Assembly: GCA_029298735.1 (NCBI GenBank)
Contig: JANSLP010000020.1
Location: 62,001-126,000 of the forward strand
Length of the DNA: 64,000 bases
Origin: Ophiostoma sp. CBS 140.51
Lineage: Eukaryota; Ascomycota; Sordariomycetes; Ophiostomatales; Ophiostomataceae
Reading direction: 5' to 3'
The notes below the pieces were generated by a model. The model saw nothing but the letters and a program-made list of their open reading frames with translations. It ran no database searches and was not told the DNA's origin. This document shows positions 1 through 11,600 of the stretch, in pieces. Position numbers and translations under genes: made by a program. How positions within the stretch are numbered: position 1 is the first letter of the stretch; each line of letters opens with the position of its first letter.

Positions 1-38
1 TCATTGATATCATAGCGCCGCCATAACAATATGGCACT

Positions 39-2500
39 TTATCGCAGACCGAATCTGCTCGAGAAGTTGGCCAGACCCTGGGCTGCCCGGTTCGGTCCCT
101 CCACAGCATGTGTCACCTTCTCCAACAGGATCGCACCGTTCTGAGCGTTCACGCGGCCAAACTTCTTGTTCCGAGTAGTTATGTCGTAGAACTCGTCGGC
201 GTTCTCGGCCTGCATCAGAGCCACCGACTGCTGCAGCTCATCCAGGTTCTGCTCCAGCATGAAGGCATTGTCAAGACTACCCACAAACTCGGTGAGGTAC
301 TGGACATCGCGTGCAAGATCGGCAACGCCATTGGGATTGATGTACTTGACTTCGGGGGCCAGGGGAAGCATCAATATCCGATCTGCAGCGTGGTTCAGAG
401 CATCGTAGTAGATGAGCTCCTTGATCTCGCGGGGCAGACTGAGCAGCGTCGAGCTCATAATGTTGGACAGGTAGCGGGTAAGCGTCTGGATGTAGTTGCT
501 CGGCTCCGTCTGTGGTGTCGGTGCCATCCAGTCGTATTCGGCCGTGTCCACAAGATCGTCAATCTTGGAGTTGACTAGCTCGAAAATACGCTTCTCGGCC
601 GTCTTCTTGTTGCTGCGGAACTGCTCGGTAGCTGTCAAGCTCACAGGTCCACCGGCCGATGTGGATGACCGCGCTCGAATCAGCAGCTGCTCCAGTTCTT
701 GGCCAGCTGTTTCAAAGTGCTCCAAGTTGATCAAGATCTGCACAATCTGGCCAAGGTATTGAGAGCTAAGGCGCTCAACAAGGGACTGGCAAATCTTGGC
801 GTTCAAGAGCTCGTCCAGAGACTAAGGTCACATTAAAATAGATTCGAATGTGTATGGGGATGGGTGAGAGGCTTACCTTTCGTAACGTTTCGTCAATGAC
901 GCTGGCGTGCTGGAAGTGGTCGTCGGAGAAAAAGTAGAATTGGTTGAGGAAGTTGCGGATGTCGATGCAGCACAGCGGGTACATCTGAGAGAATGGGAGG
1001 ATGTAGGGGAAGGTCAGCTCGGACAGCGGCTTCTCCTGTGTAAACCAACTGACGTTGACAACCTTTTCGTACTCCTCTAGCGTGTTGATTGTCATGGGCA
1101 TGTAGTCGTCGGTCGAGACAATCTCCTGGAAGTCTTCGCTGAAGCGGCGCTTGAGGAGCTCAGCGTATTTGTCAAACAACCGGAGCAGGAAGTTGTCGAG
1201 CATCGTAACCGAGTAGCCCCAGCCCTCCATAGTCTGGATGAACAGGGCAATGACACCCTTGACCTTCAAGAGCACCTCAGCGTTGTTAACGTCGCGGAGC
1301 GCCTTGGTTATGAGGTTGATGACAGTCTGGCACATGGAGTCCCACAGCTCGTCCACATCAACCGTCGACCGCAGCTGTGGTGCCTTGCGCATGGTGGCCT
1401 TTTCGATAATGGCAAAACCGGCAACACCCTCAAGCAAACTGCTGAGTGACGAGCCATCGTCATCATCGTCCAGCTTGACCGACGTCGGCATCAACAAGTC
1501 CCTTTGTTGTCGCCGTGTTGCCGCGTAGTCGGCACGGAACCGGTCGCTCTGGCCAAGAGCGTCGTGGATGTGCAGGGCCTCGAACAACGGCGTAAAGTCA
1601 ACGCTCACTTCGTCATTGTCCAGCACGTCAAACTCCTCGCTCTCATCAAAGACCAGCTCGATGGCCGAGTTCAGCTTAAAGTGCTTCAGGAATCCATTCT
1701 GCTCCACACGCTCCTTCATGCGCGTCCGTCGGATGTCCGTGTGATAGAAAGCGACCTCGCCCAAAAACTGCGACGTCTCGCGCACGCGGTACAGCCACGT
1801 GTTGAGATCAGTCATGACGGCCTCGGATATTGTCTTTTGCGATGCGGGGATCGAGCGCTGGATCAGGTCGGCCAGTTGATGCTGTGTTGCGTACTTGTTC
1901 TGGATAATAGGCACCAGGTGCTCGTTCTGCAGGTCTTCGAGCGACTTGAGCGCGCCATAGTACTTCTTCTTGCGGATCAGCTCGTGTGCGTGGTTGACGG
2001 CGTGCAGGATCCGCAGAGATTCGCGCAGAGCGTCTGCTGCATCAGAAATATTCTGTCGGACCGCCCGGGTATCGACGAGGTTGCGCTTCTGCTCGGCGAG
2101 CTTCTCGGTACTCGCTTGGATGGACTGGTTCAGCTCGAGGATCTCGGCCGTCAGCGCCACGGTGCCTTCGCGGACCTTTTGCAGCTGGTTGACGGAGCCC
2201 AAGAACTCTTCGTGTTTCGTGAGACCAATCGTCTCGATCTCGGCTTCGCGGTCGTCGACATATTGTGCCAGGCTTTGTGTCAGGTTGACCGGGCGGCCGC
2301 CGTTGGTTGTCGCATCGCGTAGGACGGGGATGAGCTGGTCGATGAAGTCCGTGTCGGAGGAGGACAAGATGATCTAGGCGGCAGAGCACGATTGTCAGAA
2401 TCCATTAAACAGCAGCCAAAGTGCATCTCGTTCTCGCATCAAAACCCACGTCTTGTACGGCTACGCCGTAATCATCGTATGCCTGTGGCCGTCGCGGCAT
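39..2500 (-). CDS. sec15: Exocyst complex subunit Sec15
   Basis: Sec15 is the exocyst subunit that links Rab GTPase-bearing secretory vesicles to the tethering complex at sites of polarised growth. I read three exons: 2500-2450, 2373-877 and 821-39. They are separated by introns of 76 and 55 bp with GT/AG ends, and all joins are phase 0. The product is 776 residues, which is normal for fungal Sec15. The first exon encodes only 17 residues (MPRRPQAYDDYGVAVQD) and joins to IILSSSDTDF, matching the usual N-terminal layout of the family. Without it the longest frame would begin at a TTG. The N-terminal third (about residues 60-170) is helical and coiled-coil-like. The region around FPYILPFSQMYP and the following DIRNFLNQFYFF is strongly Sec15-like. 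The protein ends in FSSRFGLR. I see no frame damage. Family assignment is from remembered conservation and is strong. Confidence 0.93.
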
Positions 2501-3013
2501 GGTCGCATCGGTGTGTGTGGCAGGAAAATACTTGGCGCCCGTGTTAAGGCCACGCTCGACAGCAGGGTCTCTCAGGGTATTGATCGTAGGATGTGGCGGT
2601 CGAGGTTCAGATGGGGTCGATGGCAGGTTGGTATTTCGAAAATGTGTGTCTTCGTCGCAAAAATAGGAAGCTGCTGCACGTCTTGTACTGACTGTAGGTG
2701 CAAGCCGAAGCCTGGGACATCAGGCGCGGCAGGCATGCCACCAATCTAAAACAGCTCTGGAGCTCTAAATCGCCTGGGCCTCGATAAGGAGGAAGGAGGA
2801 AGGAGGCGGGGATTTCACGTGACCGTCTTAGAAAGCTTCAACTCCGAACTGGCATCAACTCCACTTGCTGTGGAACACCTCCCGCCTACCGTGGAGGCCA
2901 AAATGGAGTTGTGCCCCATGAAAGCAAACGGCTCCAACAACCCGCCATAAAAGCCAGTAAAAAAAGACGCAAAAAAATAAGAACACTTGTAAAAGTGTAA
3001 ATGAAATATAATT
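2501..3013. other. Intergenic, sec15 upstream region
   Basis: This is the 5' side of sec15 and the 3' flank of the tRNA gene. I see no protein gene. Two A7 runs on the plus strand, at 2959-2965 and 2971-2977, are T7 runs on the minus strand and lie about 40-50 nt downstream of the tRNA, where they could serve as RNA polymerase III terminators. Confidence 0.6.
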
Positions 3014-3097
3014 TGAACCAGACCCGAATTGAACGGATAATCTTCGGGAAGCTCCATTTTACTGGAATCCGACGCGTTACCATTGCGCCACTGGTCC
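3014..3097 (-). tRNA. tRNA-Trp (anticodon CCA) with a 12-nt intron
   Basis: On the minus strand a full cloverleaf can be drawn. The acceptor stem GGACCAG/CTGGTTC pairs over all seven positions, with one G-U pair. The D arm sits in an A-box-like TGGCGCAATGG. The anticodon loop is TTCCAG, giving CCA. The T arm ATCCG-TTCAATT-CGGGT contains a B-box-like GTTCAATTC. A 12-nt intron (TAAAATGGAGCT) fits after position 37, the usual place for nuclear tRNA introns. Two stem positions are unpaired: C13-A22 in the D stem and A31-C39 in the anticodon stem. The copy may therefore be slightly degenerate. Minus-strand T runs downstream could terminate transcription. Confidence 0.72.
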
Positions 3098-4568
3098 TTT
3101 TGCTTATGCATGATTTTCCATTATTGTTGTATATGAGCCAGCAGCAATCGGCATCATTTGTGCACAGCATATTTTGAACTCAAACGACCGTAGGAAAGTA
3201 ATCAACAATATTCACCATTTTACCTATTACTACTTCCAAGAAAAGAATATAGTGATGTAATATTATCGGATGTCTACCTCTAGACATGAGATTCATAGAT
3301 TGGAAATTTTGTTGCTCTTGACATCTGTTGAAAAAAAAAATCCAACCTAATGAACTACAATTTTTTGTTTTACAAAAATAATTCTTGTCTGAACAAGTTT
3401 GAGGTTCAGTGCTACTTTTTCTAAATTTCGGATAAAACGTAGTAACCAAACTTAACACGCTTCTCTTCAAAGGTTTTCTTTTTTAGAAAATAAAAGAAGA
3501 CAATAAAAAGAAACATTGCGGTCACGTCATGGCTGCGAACCGGTAGGCAAACAAATTCTGGTCTACTACTTACCTCTGTATTTTCATAAAATGACTTGTG
3601 CAGCATGTGTCTATATACCACCGTGTAGCCTGTAATATGCTTTGAATGGCAACAAGAAGATGTGTGACTTGTAAGACGCCGACAGCAAGGCTGCTGCACA
3701 TGCCGCCATATCAAAAGTATGGTTCACGGCCAGCATCTTAAGGATCCTTTTCACCCAAAAAGAGAATGAAAAAGAAAAAGAAAAGCATTACCCTGTGTTA
3801 AAAATAGCAAAAAGAACACCATTTTTTCGAGGCTCCCTTGCCGGTCGAACCCCTTCTTTTCTTTTTCAGTCTCAAATACTCCCAACCCAACGCCGAACCT
3901 GGTCACTGGACAGATGATAATACCAATCTCTTAACTATTTTTTTTTCTTTTTCTTTTTGATAAGGAAGAAAAAAAGATGACAGAGTATTGCTCCTCCGTA
4001 GTGCCATATTTTCTCGGGATCAAGATGTGCCCTTCGCTCCTTCCTCAACTGAATCTCTTCGCAGCGGACGCGTGCCTTCCCATATTGTCGAGAACCGGGT
4101 CGCTCCTTCCAAATCTGTCTACGATCGCAACTTCCTTTGCATGTCGAGTCGACAAGACGCGTTCGTCCCCTCCGTTGCCATAAAAATGGTGTGCCCAGAT
4201 GCGTTTCTTGTTTTGATTTTTCTCCCCTCCCCAGATTGGTTTCCCTCCCTCTCTACCCTTGACTCTTGCCGCACGCCACTTTTTGTTTTTGAACTCCATC
4301 ATCTTTGCATTTGACAGCTCTTTTTTGACTTGCCAGGGGCGCTGGCTTGTTGTACTGTTGCTTTTGTCTTCTTTTCTCTCATTTTTCGGTTTATTTTGCA
4401 TTTTGAACACGCATTGTCTTCCTGCTGAAACTTCACGCTCCCTCCCAGAAGCCGCCTGGTAGGTCTCATCTCGTCTCGCATCATATTCGTGCTGCATTTT
4501 GGCGTTTGGACATTTCCTGGAAAAGCCATTTGCGTTCCTGTTGGCTAATATACATTAAAAGACCCTAG
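3098..4568. other. Intergenic, promoter and leader of the Mei2-type gene
   Basis: No gene is seen. The stretch is AT-rich on the left. From about 3830 to the ATG at 4569 it becomes T- and CT-rich, as is common in fungal 5' leaders. Short open frames here have no family character. Confidence 0.55.
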
Positions 4569-7500
4569 ATGGCTACTGGCTCATCGACTATGTCGCAGTT
4601 CCGCGACCAGTTTCCGCAGTCGTCGCCGGGCTCTGTCTCCGGTGGCGGTGCAGATGCTGCCAACGTTACCGGAACTCCTTCTCGTCTGGTTGCGTTCTCC
4701 CCGAACGCCAACTCGGTCAAGTCCGCGTCCAAGCTGATCCAGACTCCTGACCGCGACGATGGCCTGGTCTTCTCCCCTACTCACAGTAGCGGCGGCGGCT
4801 TTCGTACCGCCAGCATGTCTGCGGACAAAGACCCTTTCGTCACTCCTTCCTCCAAGGCGAAGATGAAGACGAACCAGCAGCTGTCTGCCAATGCGGCTAG
4901 CTTCCGCCCGTTTTATGACAGTCTGTCTTCGGACGACTCTGGTGAAAACCAGCCTCCGGTGCCAGAGGGACAAGACCTCCATGTCCTTCCGGGTCAGATC
5001 TCCAACAGCTTGAGCACGGACATCTTCATGTCACGCTGCATCGAGTATTCGCGCTCGACCAAGCCCAGCCCTGCTGAAATTGATGAGTTTATCGGGGTAC
5101 GTAATTTTGATCACCGTCATTCTCTGATTGATATTCACACGAGGTGCTTGTCTATTCACTGATACTAACGGGTTTGCACAGAGACTGGCTTCGCTGACCA
5201 GACCTGGTCTGGGACACAAGACTGTCTACACCAGAAACTCCAAGGTGTACGCCCACTACAATAACATCCGCGATGCCATTGTCTGCCACAGAAACGTCAA
5301 CCTTTGTGGCCCCGGTTGGTCGGCAATGTTTTTGTCCCCACCCGACTTCATGCAGGTGAGTTGATGTTCTTGCTCTTTCTATAATGTAATTTTCGGAATT
5401 CTCTTGCTAATATTTATATACAGCTTGCTATGCCTGGTGACATGTTTGCCGCCGCAAACGAGGGCCAGCTTGATATGCTCGCTGTACTCCTTCACAATGC
5501 TCCTATGGATCTTTCGCAAGTTGAGCCGCATGTGCTCAAACTTCTTCAAGCTGAAGGAGACGTATTTGCTTTCCAGAAGGACCCTCGGACTGAAGAGGGG
5601 GCTGTCAAAGCCATAATTGAATATGCCGATGCCTCCCTCGCCATGAACGTGGCATCGAAATTGAATGGTGTCATGATTGATGTAAGTGCGAGCTGGCTTT
5701 GTCAACGGAGTTCTTTAAGGCATTCATGCCAAACTTGTCCTATGGATTAAATACTAATCAATGATGAAACAAATTTAGGGACTGCATATCCGCCTGAACT
5801 TCTACCAGCCTGATGGACACACTGGAAGAGCGGCACCCCCAAACGACGGTGTTACGACACCGATGCCTACCCCGGGCCGGTTCCCTCCCCCGGACAACAA
5901 CGTCGCAGGTTTTCAGAACCAGAAAGGCATGCAGCCGCAGAAGATGGCAATGCAACTTGCCCCCAACTCCATGGTTCCGGCCAGACATCAGCCAACCCCT
6001 CCGTCATCGGGCATCGGAGGACCGCCGCAGCAGCAGGTGGCCCTCGTTCCCATGGTGGTGCGTAACCCATACGCCACGGGCGGGCCGATCATCCTGGATC
6101 CGTACAACGGTCCGGGACCGGGAATGGGTGGTATGGGCGGCATGGGTGCCATGGGCCCTATGGGTTCAATGGGGCCTATGGGTCCAATGGGTGCAATGGG
6201 AGGTATGGGAGGTATGGCTGGAATGGGAGCAATGGCAGGTGCGCCCATTGTCTTTCCCCCGGGTACCCCTATGTCAACCATTGTTGGCCACCAAGGCTAC
6301 GATGGTGGTGGTGGGCAGAGACCTGGTGCCATGGGCCGCTACGGCAACCGCCGTGGTGGCGCAATGCGCATGGATAGGTCGATGCAGTATGGCCCCAACG
6401 GCCATCATAACCAAGTGGATGTCAAGCGCATTCGCGATGGTGTTGATGTGCGGACGACGGTACGTTTACTGATGATATCCTTATTTCTTGAGTGAATATT
6501 TGAGCTGACCTGGTTCTTCAAGATTATGCTCCGAAACATTCCCAATAAGGTCGACCAGCGGATGTTGAAGGCAATCATCGATGAGTCGAGCTGGGGCAAG
6601 TACGACTTTATGTACCTGCGGATCGATTTTGCAAACGACTGCAAGTAAGTTGCGAATTGCCGGGGCCTGCCAAACCTGTCATCAATATGTTGTTCAATTT
6701 TCTGACACCTATCTCAGTGTCGGGTACGCGTTCATCAATTTTGCAGATGTAAGCCACCCTCTCATCTAACCACTAATATATTTGAGCTTATACTGACAAG
6801 ACCCAGCCTCTGGATATTATCGATGTACGTGAATACTGCACAGTAATCCTTGAATATACCCGCAATAGTGTTTGTTTTTATTTTATTTTCAACAGCTTCT
6901 TTACTGACTGACTGTGTAGTTTGCCAATGCGAGGGACAACCAGCGCTGGTAAGTACAAGTGCTAATCTCAACTATTTTCTCGGCAGACTGGCTAACAGCT
7001 ACGCAGGAACTGTTTCCGCAGCGACAAGATCGCCGAGATCTCCTATGCCAGTAAGCTAACTTCTAGAATAACAAATAATAAAAAAAAGAACCTTTTTTTC
7101 TCTGTTAAGAAGCCAAACTGATATTGTCTAGCCATCCAAGGACGAGACTGCCTCGTTCAGAAGTTCCGGAACAGCTCCGTGATGCTTGAGTCGCCCCACT
7201 ACCGTCCCAAGGTACAGTATTCCCAGGAAGAAAAGGGACAATGAGATAGAATGAAATTATCCTGACTACGTTTTGTGCAGCTTTACTACACCATCAGCGG
7301 ACCCAACCCTGAGCTTGCTAGCCGCGAGGAGGAGTTCCCCGGTCCGGACAACCCGTCCAAGATGAAGCGGAGCTGCGAGAATGCAGAGCACGTTGGTCAG
7401 TCGCACATGTCCAGCCATCACACCGTGCTATATCTAAATTGGCTAATCGGCTTTGATGCAGGCTTGTTCACGCCCCATCTCAGCCAGTACTACCGCGATG

Positions 7501-7607
7501 AACAGCGTCGCCGCCGTTCTCAGTTCGACCGCGGTACTAGAATGGCGGCTCTTGAGGAGTTCGACTACGATAACACGAACATCCATCGCGTGTATGTGCC
7601 CAACTAA
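4569..7607 (+). CDS. mei2: Mei2-type RNA-binding protein with C-terminal RRM
   Basis: Mei2 proteins bind RNA through a distinctive C-terminal RRM; in fission yeast Mei2 drives entry into meiosis. I read twelve exons: 4569-5096, 5182-5355, 5424-5681, 5779-6459, 6523-6644, 6718-6748, 6807-6824, 6920-6948, 7007-7050, 7132-7211, 7281-7395 and 7462-7607. All have GT/AG ends and the frame closes to 741 residues. The RRM begins at about residue 548 with IMLRNIPNK and continues through YDFMYLRIDFANDCNVGYAF and FAN.RDNQRW, the hallmark of the Mei2 C-terminal RRM. A Gly-Met tract lies at about residues 430-475. The first 200 residues are Ser/Pro-rich and disordered-looking. The RRM is cut into very short exons (31, 18, 29 and 44 bp). 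Upstream exons could carry further degenerate RRMs that I did not resolve. Confidence 0.9.
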
Positions 7608-8658
7608 GCGGCAACGGCACAATCGGCGTTGTCATTGTTGGAGGTGTGAGCCAATATTATTGGTTTCATTGCCAACGACGTGCAACAAACGGTATCAGTA
7701 TCACCATCTTGCGACCAAATTTGCCCTGCCTGCCAAGTTCTCTGCAATTTCTGTTGTCGAATCTCTTTTTTTCTGTACCTTTTTCTATTTTTTTTTGTTC
7801 TTGTTATTTTGTTTGTTTATCTGTGTCTTCTTTGAAACGGTCAAACTAAGGCCTAAATAATAATACTGGTTCTGGGGGTGGCACGAACACACGATGTGTT
7901 GCTCTGGCGTATCTCAAGCGAGATATGTTTGCAAAGCAAATCCGTGTGTGCTGTCAGTCTTTGTATGCGAAAGGAAAAAGCTTTGTTTGCAATTTACTGT
8001 AATCTTTCTTTGTCTGCTGCAAATTTTGTTTTGTTTTCACTTTTAGCTGGCTTTTTCTCTGTGTTTGTTTGCTGCTAATAATTGCTTCGGCAATAATAAG
8101 GGGTAAGGTAACAGACAAGGTTGGGACACTATGATTTGTCAGGAAGGCGAGTGGCATTTTGTGAGATGATTAATCTGCGGTGGTGGATAATTTTTCATAT
8201 ACAAGTGTGTATGGGAGTTAGGAGTATTCTGTTCATGTTGAAGCACATTCAGTGTTGAGTTTGTTGTTTTGTTTTTGCTATTTTCACATCCTTGACAGGG
8301 ATATCTATGGGAACTGATACCGGCCGTTTGTGTCCATTTACTTTTTTTACTTTACTTTTCTGTCACTTTTCACAGCTTCTCTTTGGAGGCTTTCATTTAG
8401 TTAATTAGTGTAGCAAACCAGGCAATTCGTACCAAAAACCAATAGTACCTCCATTGCTCGTAAAATGAGCAGATGATTCGACAAGTAAAATAAAAGGGCA
8501 AAAAGCTCGATACATTCAATTCATTACTTAAAACAACGCTGGTACTACACTATCATAAATGTACTGTAGCACAGTTCGCAAACTGAGACATAGAATACAA
8601 GGCTATTCACATTCATTATTATGGGCAAGGACTTTTATGCCCTGCAAGCTTCACTCCC
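7608..8658. other. Convergent intergenic region
   Basis: This contains the 3' flanks of the Mei2-type gene and the SUN-domain gene, which converge here. It is T-rich on the plus strand just after the first gene. No coding or RNA gene is seen. Confidence 0.6.
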
Positions 8659-11600
8659 TCAGTTAGAGTTGTGCTCTGGGAGCGACGGTAAGCGTTTGTG
8701 GCTTAGTGGGAGATCTTGAGAGGTCTCGGTAGAAGATGTGCTTGGGAGGAAAGGCGTAGTGGTGGGCGAAGACAACAGGCCATTCTCTGTGGGATCAACC
8801 TTTGTGGGTGTCGCAGCAGTCGGTGTGAACAGATTGGTGTTGTCGTCGCCACCTGATATTCTGTCAGGGTATACTGTTGTGGCTTCTGACAACACTGTCT
8901 CATCATCGTGGTCCTCGCTGCTGTCTTCTTCTTCTTCGTCGTCCTCTAGCTGGTCCGCGGCCTCCTCGATATCGCTTAAGCGAAGGGACGCAGGCGGTGT
9001 CAGGGGCTTCGGTTCAACCAGCACCGGGCCCGGTCCTTTGTCTTGCAAGACCTGGGGCTCCTGGTCGTCAACACTCAGCAGACTATCCTGGCTCTCGTTG
9101 GAGGGCGTTGGCTCTGGCGACACAGGTGAACCTGGCGAGGTAGGTGATGTTGGTGTCGTCGGCGTCAATGGCAGAACCTTGTTCTTGTTGATGGGGGCCG
9201 GAATCGAACTAGCACTGCCATTGACAGGCATCGTCTGTGCCCGCAAATTGCTCGGTGGAGGCGGTGATCCAGCCGAATATGCTGACAATGGGTAGCCCGA
9301 GGCGTAGACGGAGTAGGCAGCGTAGGGGTTGCGCAAGTTGTTACGGAGCGACCTCAGGTTGGAGCGGAGACCGACAGAAGATGACGCTGACGGAGGAGAG
9401 GAAGGGGAGGGCGACATGGCCGAGCCGGCTGGCATGTAGCCAGCGGCTGCAGCCATGGCGGCTGCAGTGGCGGCGTTGACATCGAGCGGTACCGATGCCG
9501 AGCCGCTGGATAGCAAGCCACGGGAGAAGATGACGAGAGCCAAGCAGCAAAGGAGTAGCACAGACTGCAGGATGGCCATGCGCTTCTGGAAGACAACCTC
9601 GTCGGCAAGCACGTTGAGGCGGTCACTCAAAGCGACGGTCTCACGCTGGTTCTGCTCACGCTGGGTCTCGAGGGCAATGACGGTTGACTGCCAGATCTGG
9701 TCGTACTGCTGGCGCATGTTGCGCAGCTCCGACAGAACAGTATTGTTCAGGGTGTCCAGGAAGGAGTCGACACGCGAGATTTGCTTGCGCTCCATCTTTC
9801 GCAACGCTTCTTGAAGGAAGCGTGACTGGTCTTCAATGTACTGCAGCGACAGAGACGTGTTGGACTCGAGCAGTTGCAGCCGCTTCGTGATGGACTTGAA
9901 GAAGCTCTCTTGGACAATTGGCGGCGGCGGCGGAGACGGGGCTCCTCCGGCTGGGACGCCGTTGTTATTGTTGTTGTTACCACCTGACGTGCTCGGGCCG
10001 GAGTTTTGGGGCGTGGCACCCGGGTTTGAACCGGAACCGCCTGTTGAACCAGACAAGCTGCTACCCGACTGCGATGAGCTTCCAGCACCACCCGCTCCAC
10101 CGGACGACGCTCTGTATTTAGCATGCGACGCCTGCACGGTTGTTGGGGGTGGCGTCTGCTGGTTTCCAGCGGATCCAGATTTTTGTTTCGCTATCGCAGC
10201 AGCAGCTGCTGCACCTGCAGCGTCTTGCTCTTGGACCTTGGCTGCAGTAGCAGATGAACTCGTGGCCGAGTCAGATGCTTGTGAGGGTTGAGCCGCATCA
10301 GATGAGGAGGATGCGTTGGAAGAGGCAGATGAGGATGATGATGAATCGGAGACAGGGGTGTCTTTAGCACCACTTTGTGTATGTGTAGGTGTAGAGGCAT
10401 TCTCTGGAGGTTGAGCAGAAGAAGCCGAAGCAGACTCGGCGGCCTGTGAGGGCTTGCTACCGTTGTCTGCCCTTTCATCAGATGGCATGGAGCCTTGCTT
10501 TTGCTGTGATGATTCAGACCCAGTAGGGCCATCAGCATTTGATTTCGAGCCGCTCGCATAGCCAGTAGAAGCTGATGTTGGTAAGCAGACTGCATCTGCG
10601 ATAAACAGCCTTAGGTACGCCGCAATGGGATTCCACGGCGTGTAGCCGACTGGATCACACGCATTTGCGTCGGCCATGACCTTTGTAGCCTTGTCGTTGG
10701 CAATAGCTGCTGCTACAGCCGAAGCTTCCGCGTCCGCCTGTGCCTGAGCCTGTTCCTCTTCTTGCTTCCGTTGCTGCTGTTCCTGCTCAATCTTCTGCTG
10801 CTCATATTGTTGTTGCTGTTGCTGTTGCTGCTCGTATTGCTGGTGGTGCTCGAGCTCTTCGTCGTCCTCACCATCACGGCCATTTTCGCTGTCCTTCCAA
10901 GAGTCCAGCATACGTGTTCCGTGCACACGCAACAAGGAGATGGGGCAGTAGTACTCGCTGCCGTAGTGCGTCAAAAAGTCAATGCGGATGTACTTGGCCC
11001 AGATCTGCGGGTGCTCGATCAAGAACGGCTGGATGTCACGAGAGTTGCGTGCCTCATACTCGCCCAGCGTCCGCCAGCGGTCGGCCTTGACGGGGTAGCG
11101 GTCGCTGACGCTGACACGGAAACGGCGCACCATGCTGGAGAAGAACTCAAAGTTGGCCAGTACAACCGTATCGACTAGAATATCGTCGCTGAGCTCGACA
11201 ATGACGTGCTTGTCGCGCGTGCGGCATTCAAGCAGCATGTACGAGTCCTTGTTCTCGACGAGGATGGCCTTGGCATTCTTGACACCCTTGTTGGCTTTGA
11301 GGACGGTGGCGCCGGCGTCAAACGACGCAAACGAAAAGCGCTCTTTGCCCGTCTTGCCCGCATCCTTACTGCGGTAGTACTGGGTGGCGCCGTCCGCGTA
11401 GACCACGGCCTCGTCGTGCAAGCCAGAGCTAGAACCGCCAGGTGCACCGTTACCGCTGTCGGTAGAAGAGCCGTCTTGCCGATAGCCTCCTCCTCCACTG
11501 CCATCATGATACTGACTGGGGGCGTGGCCAGACGCAGAGCCGGCCATCTCCGACACTTTCTCGTTGAGGACGTCAAAGTCGAGTGCAATCTCTCCGTCGT

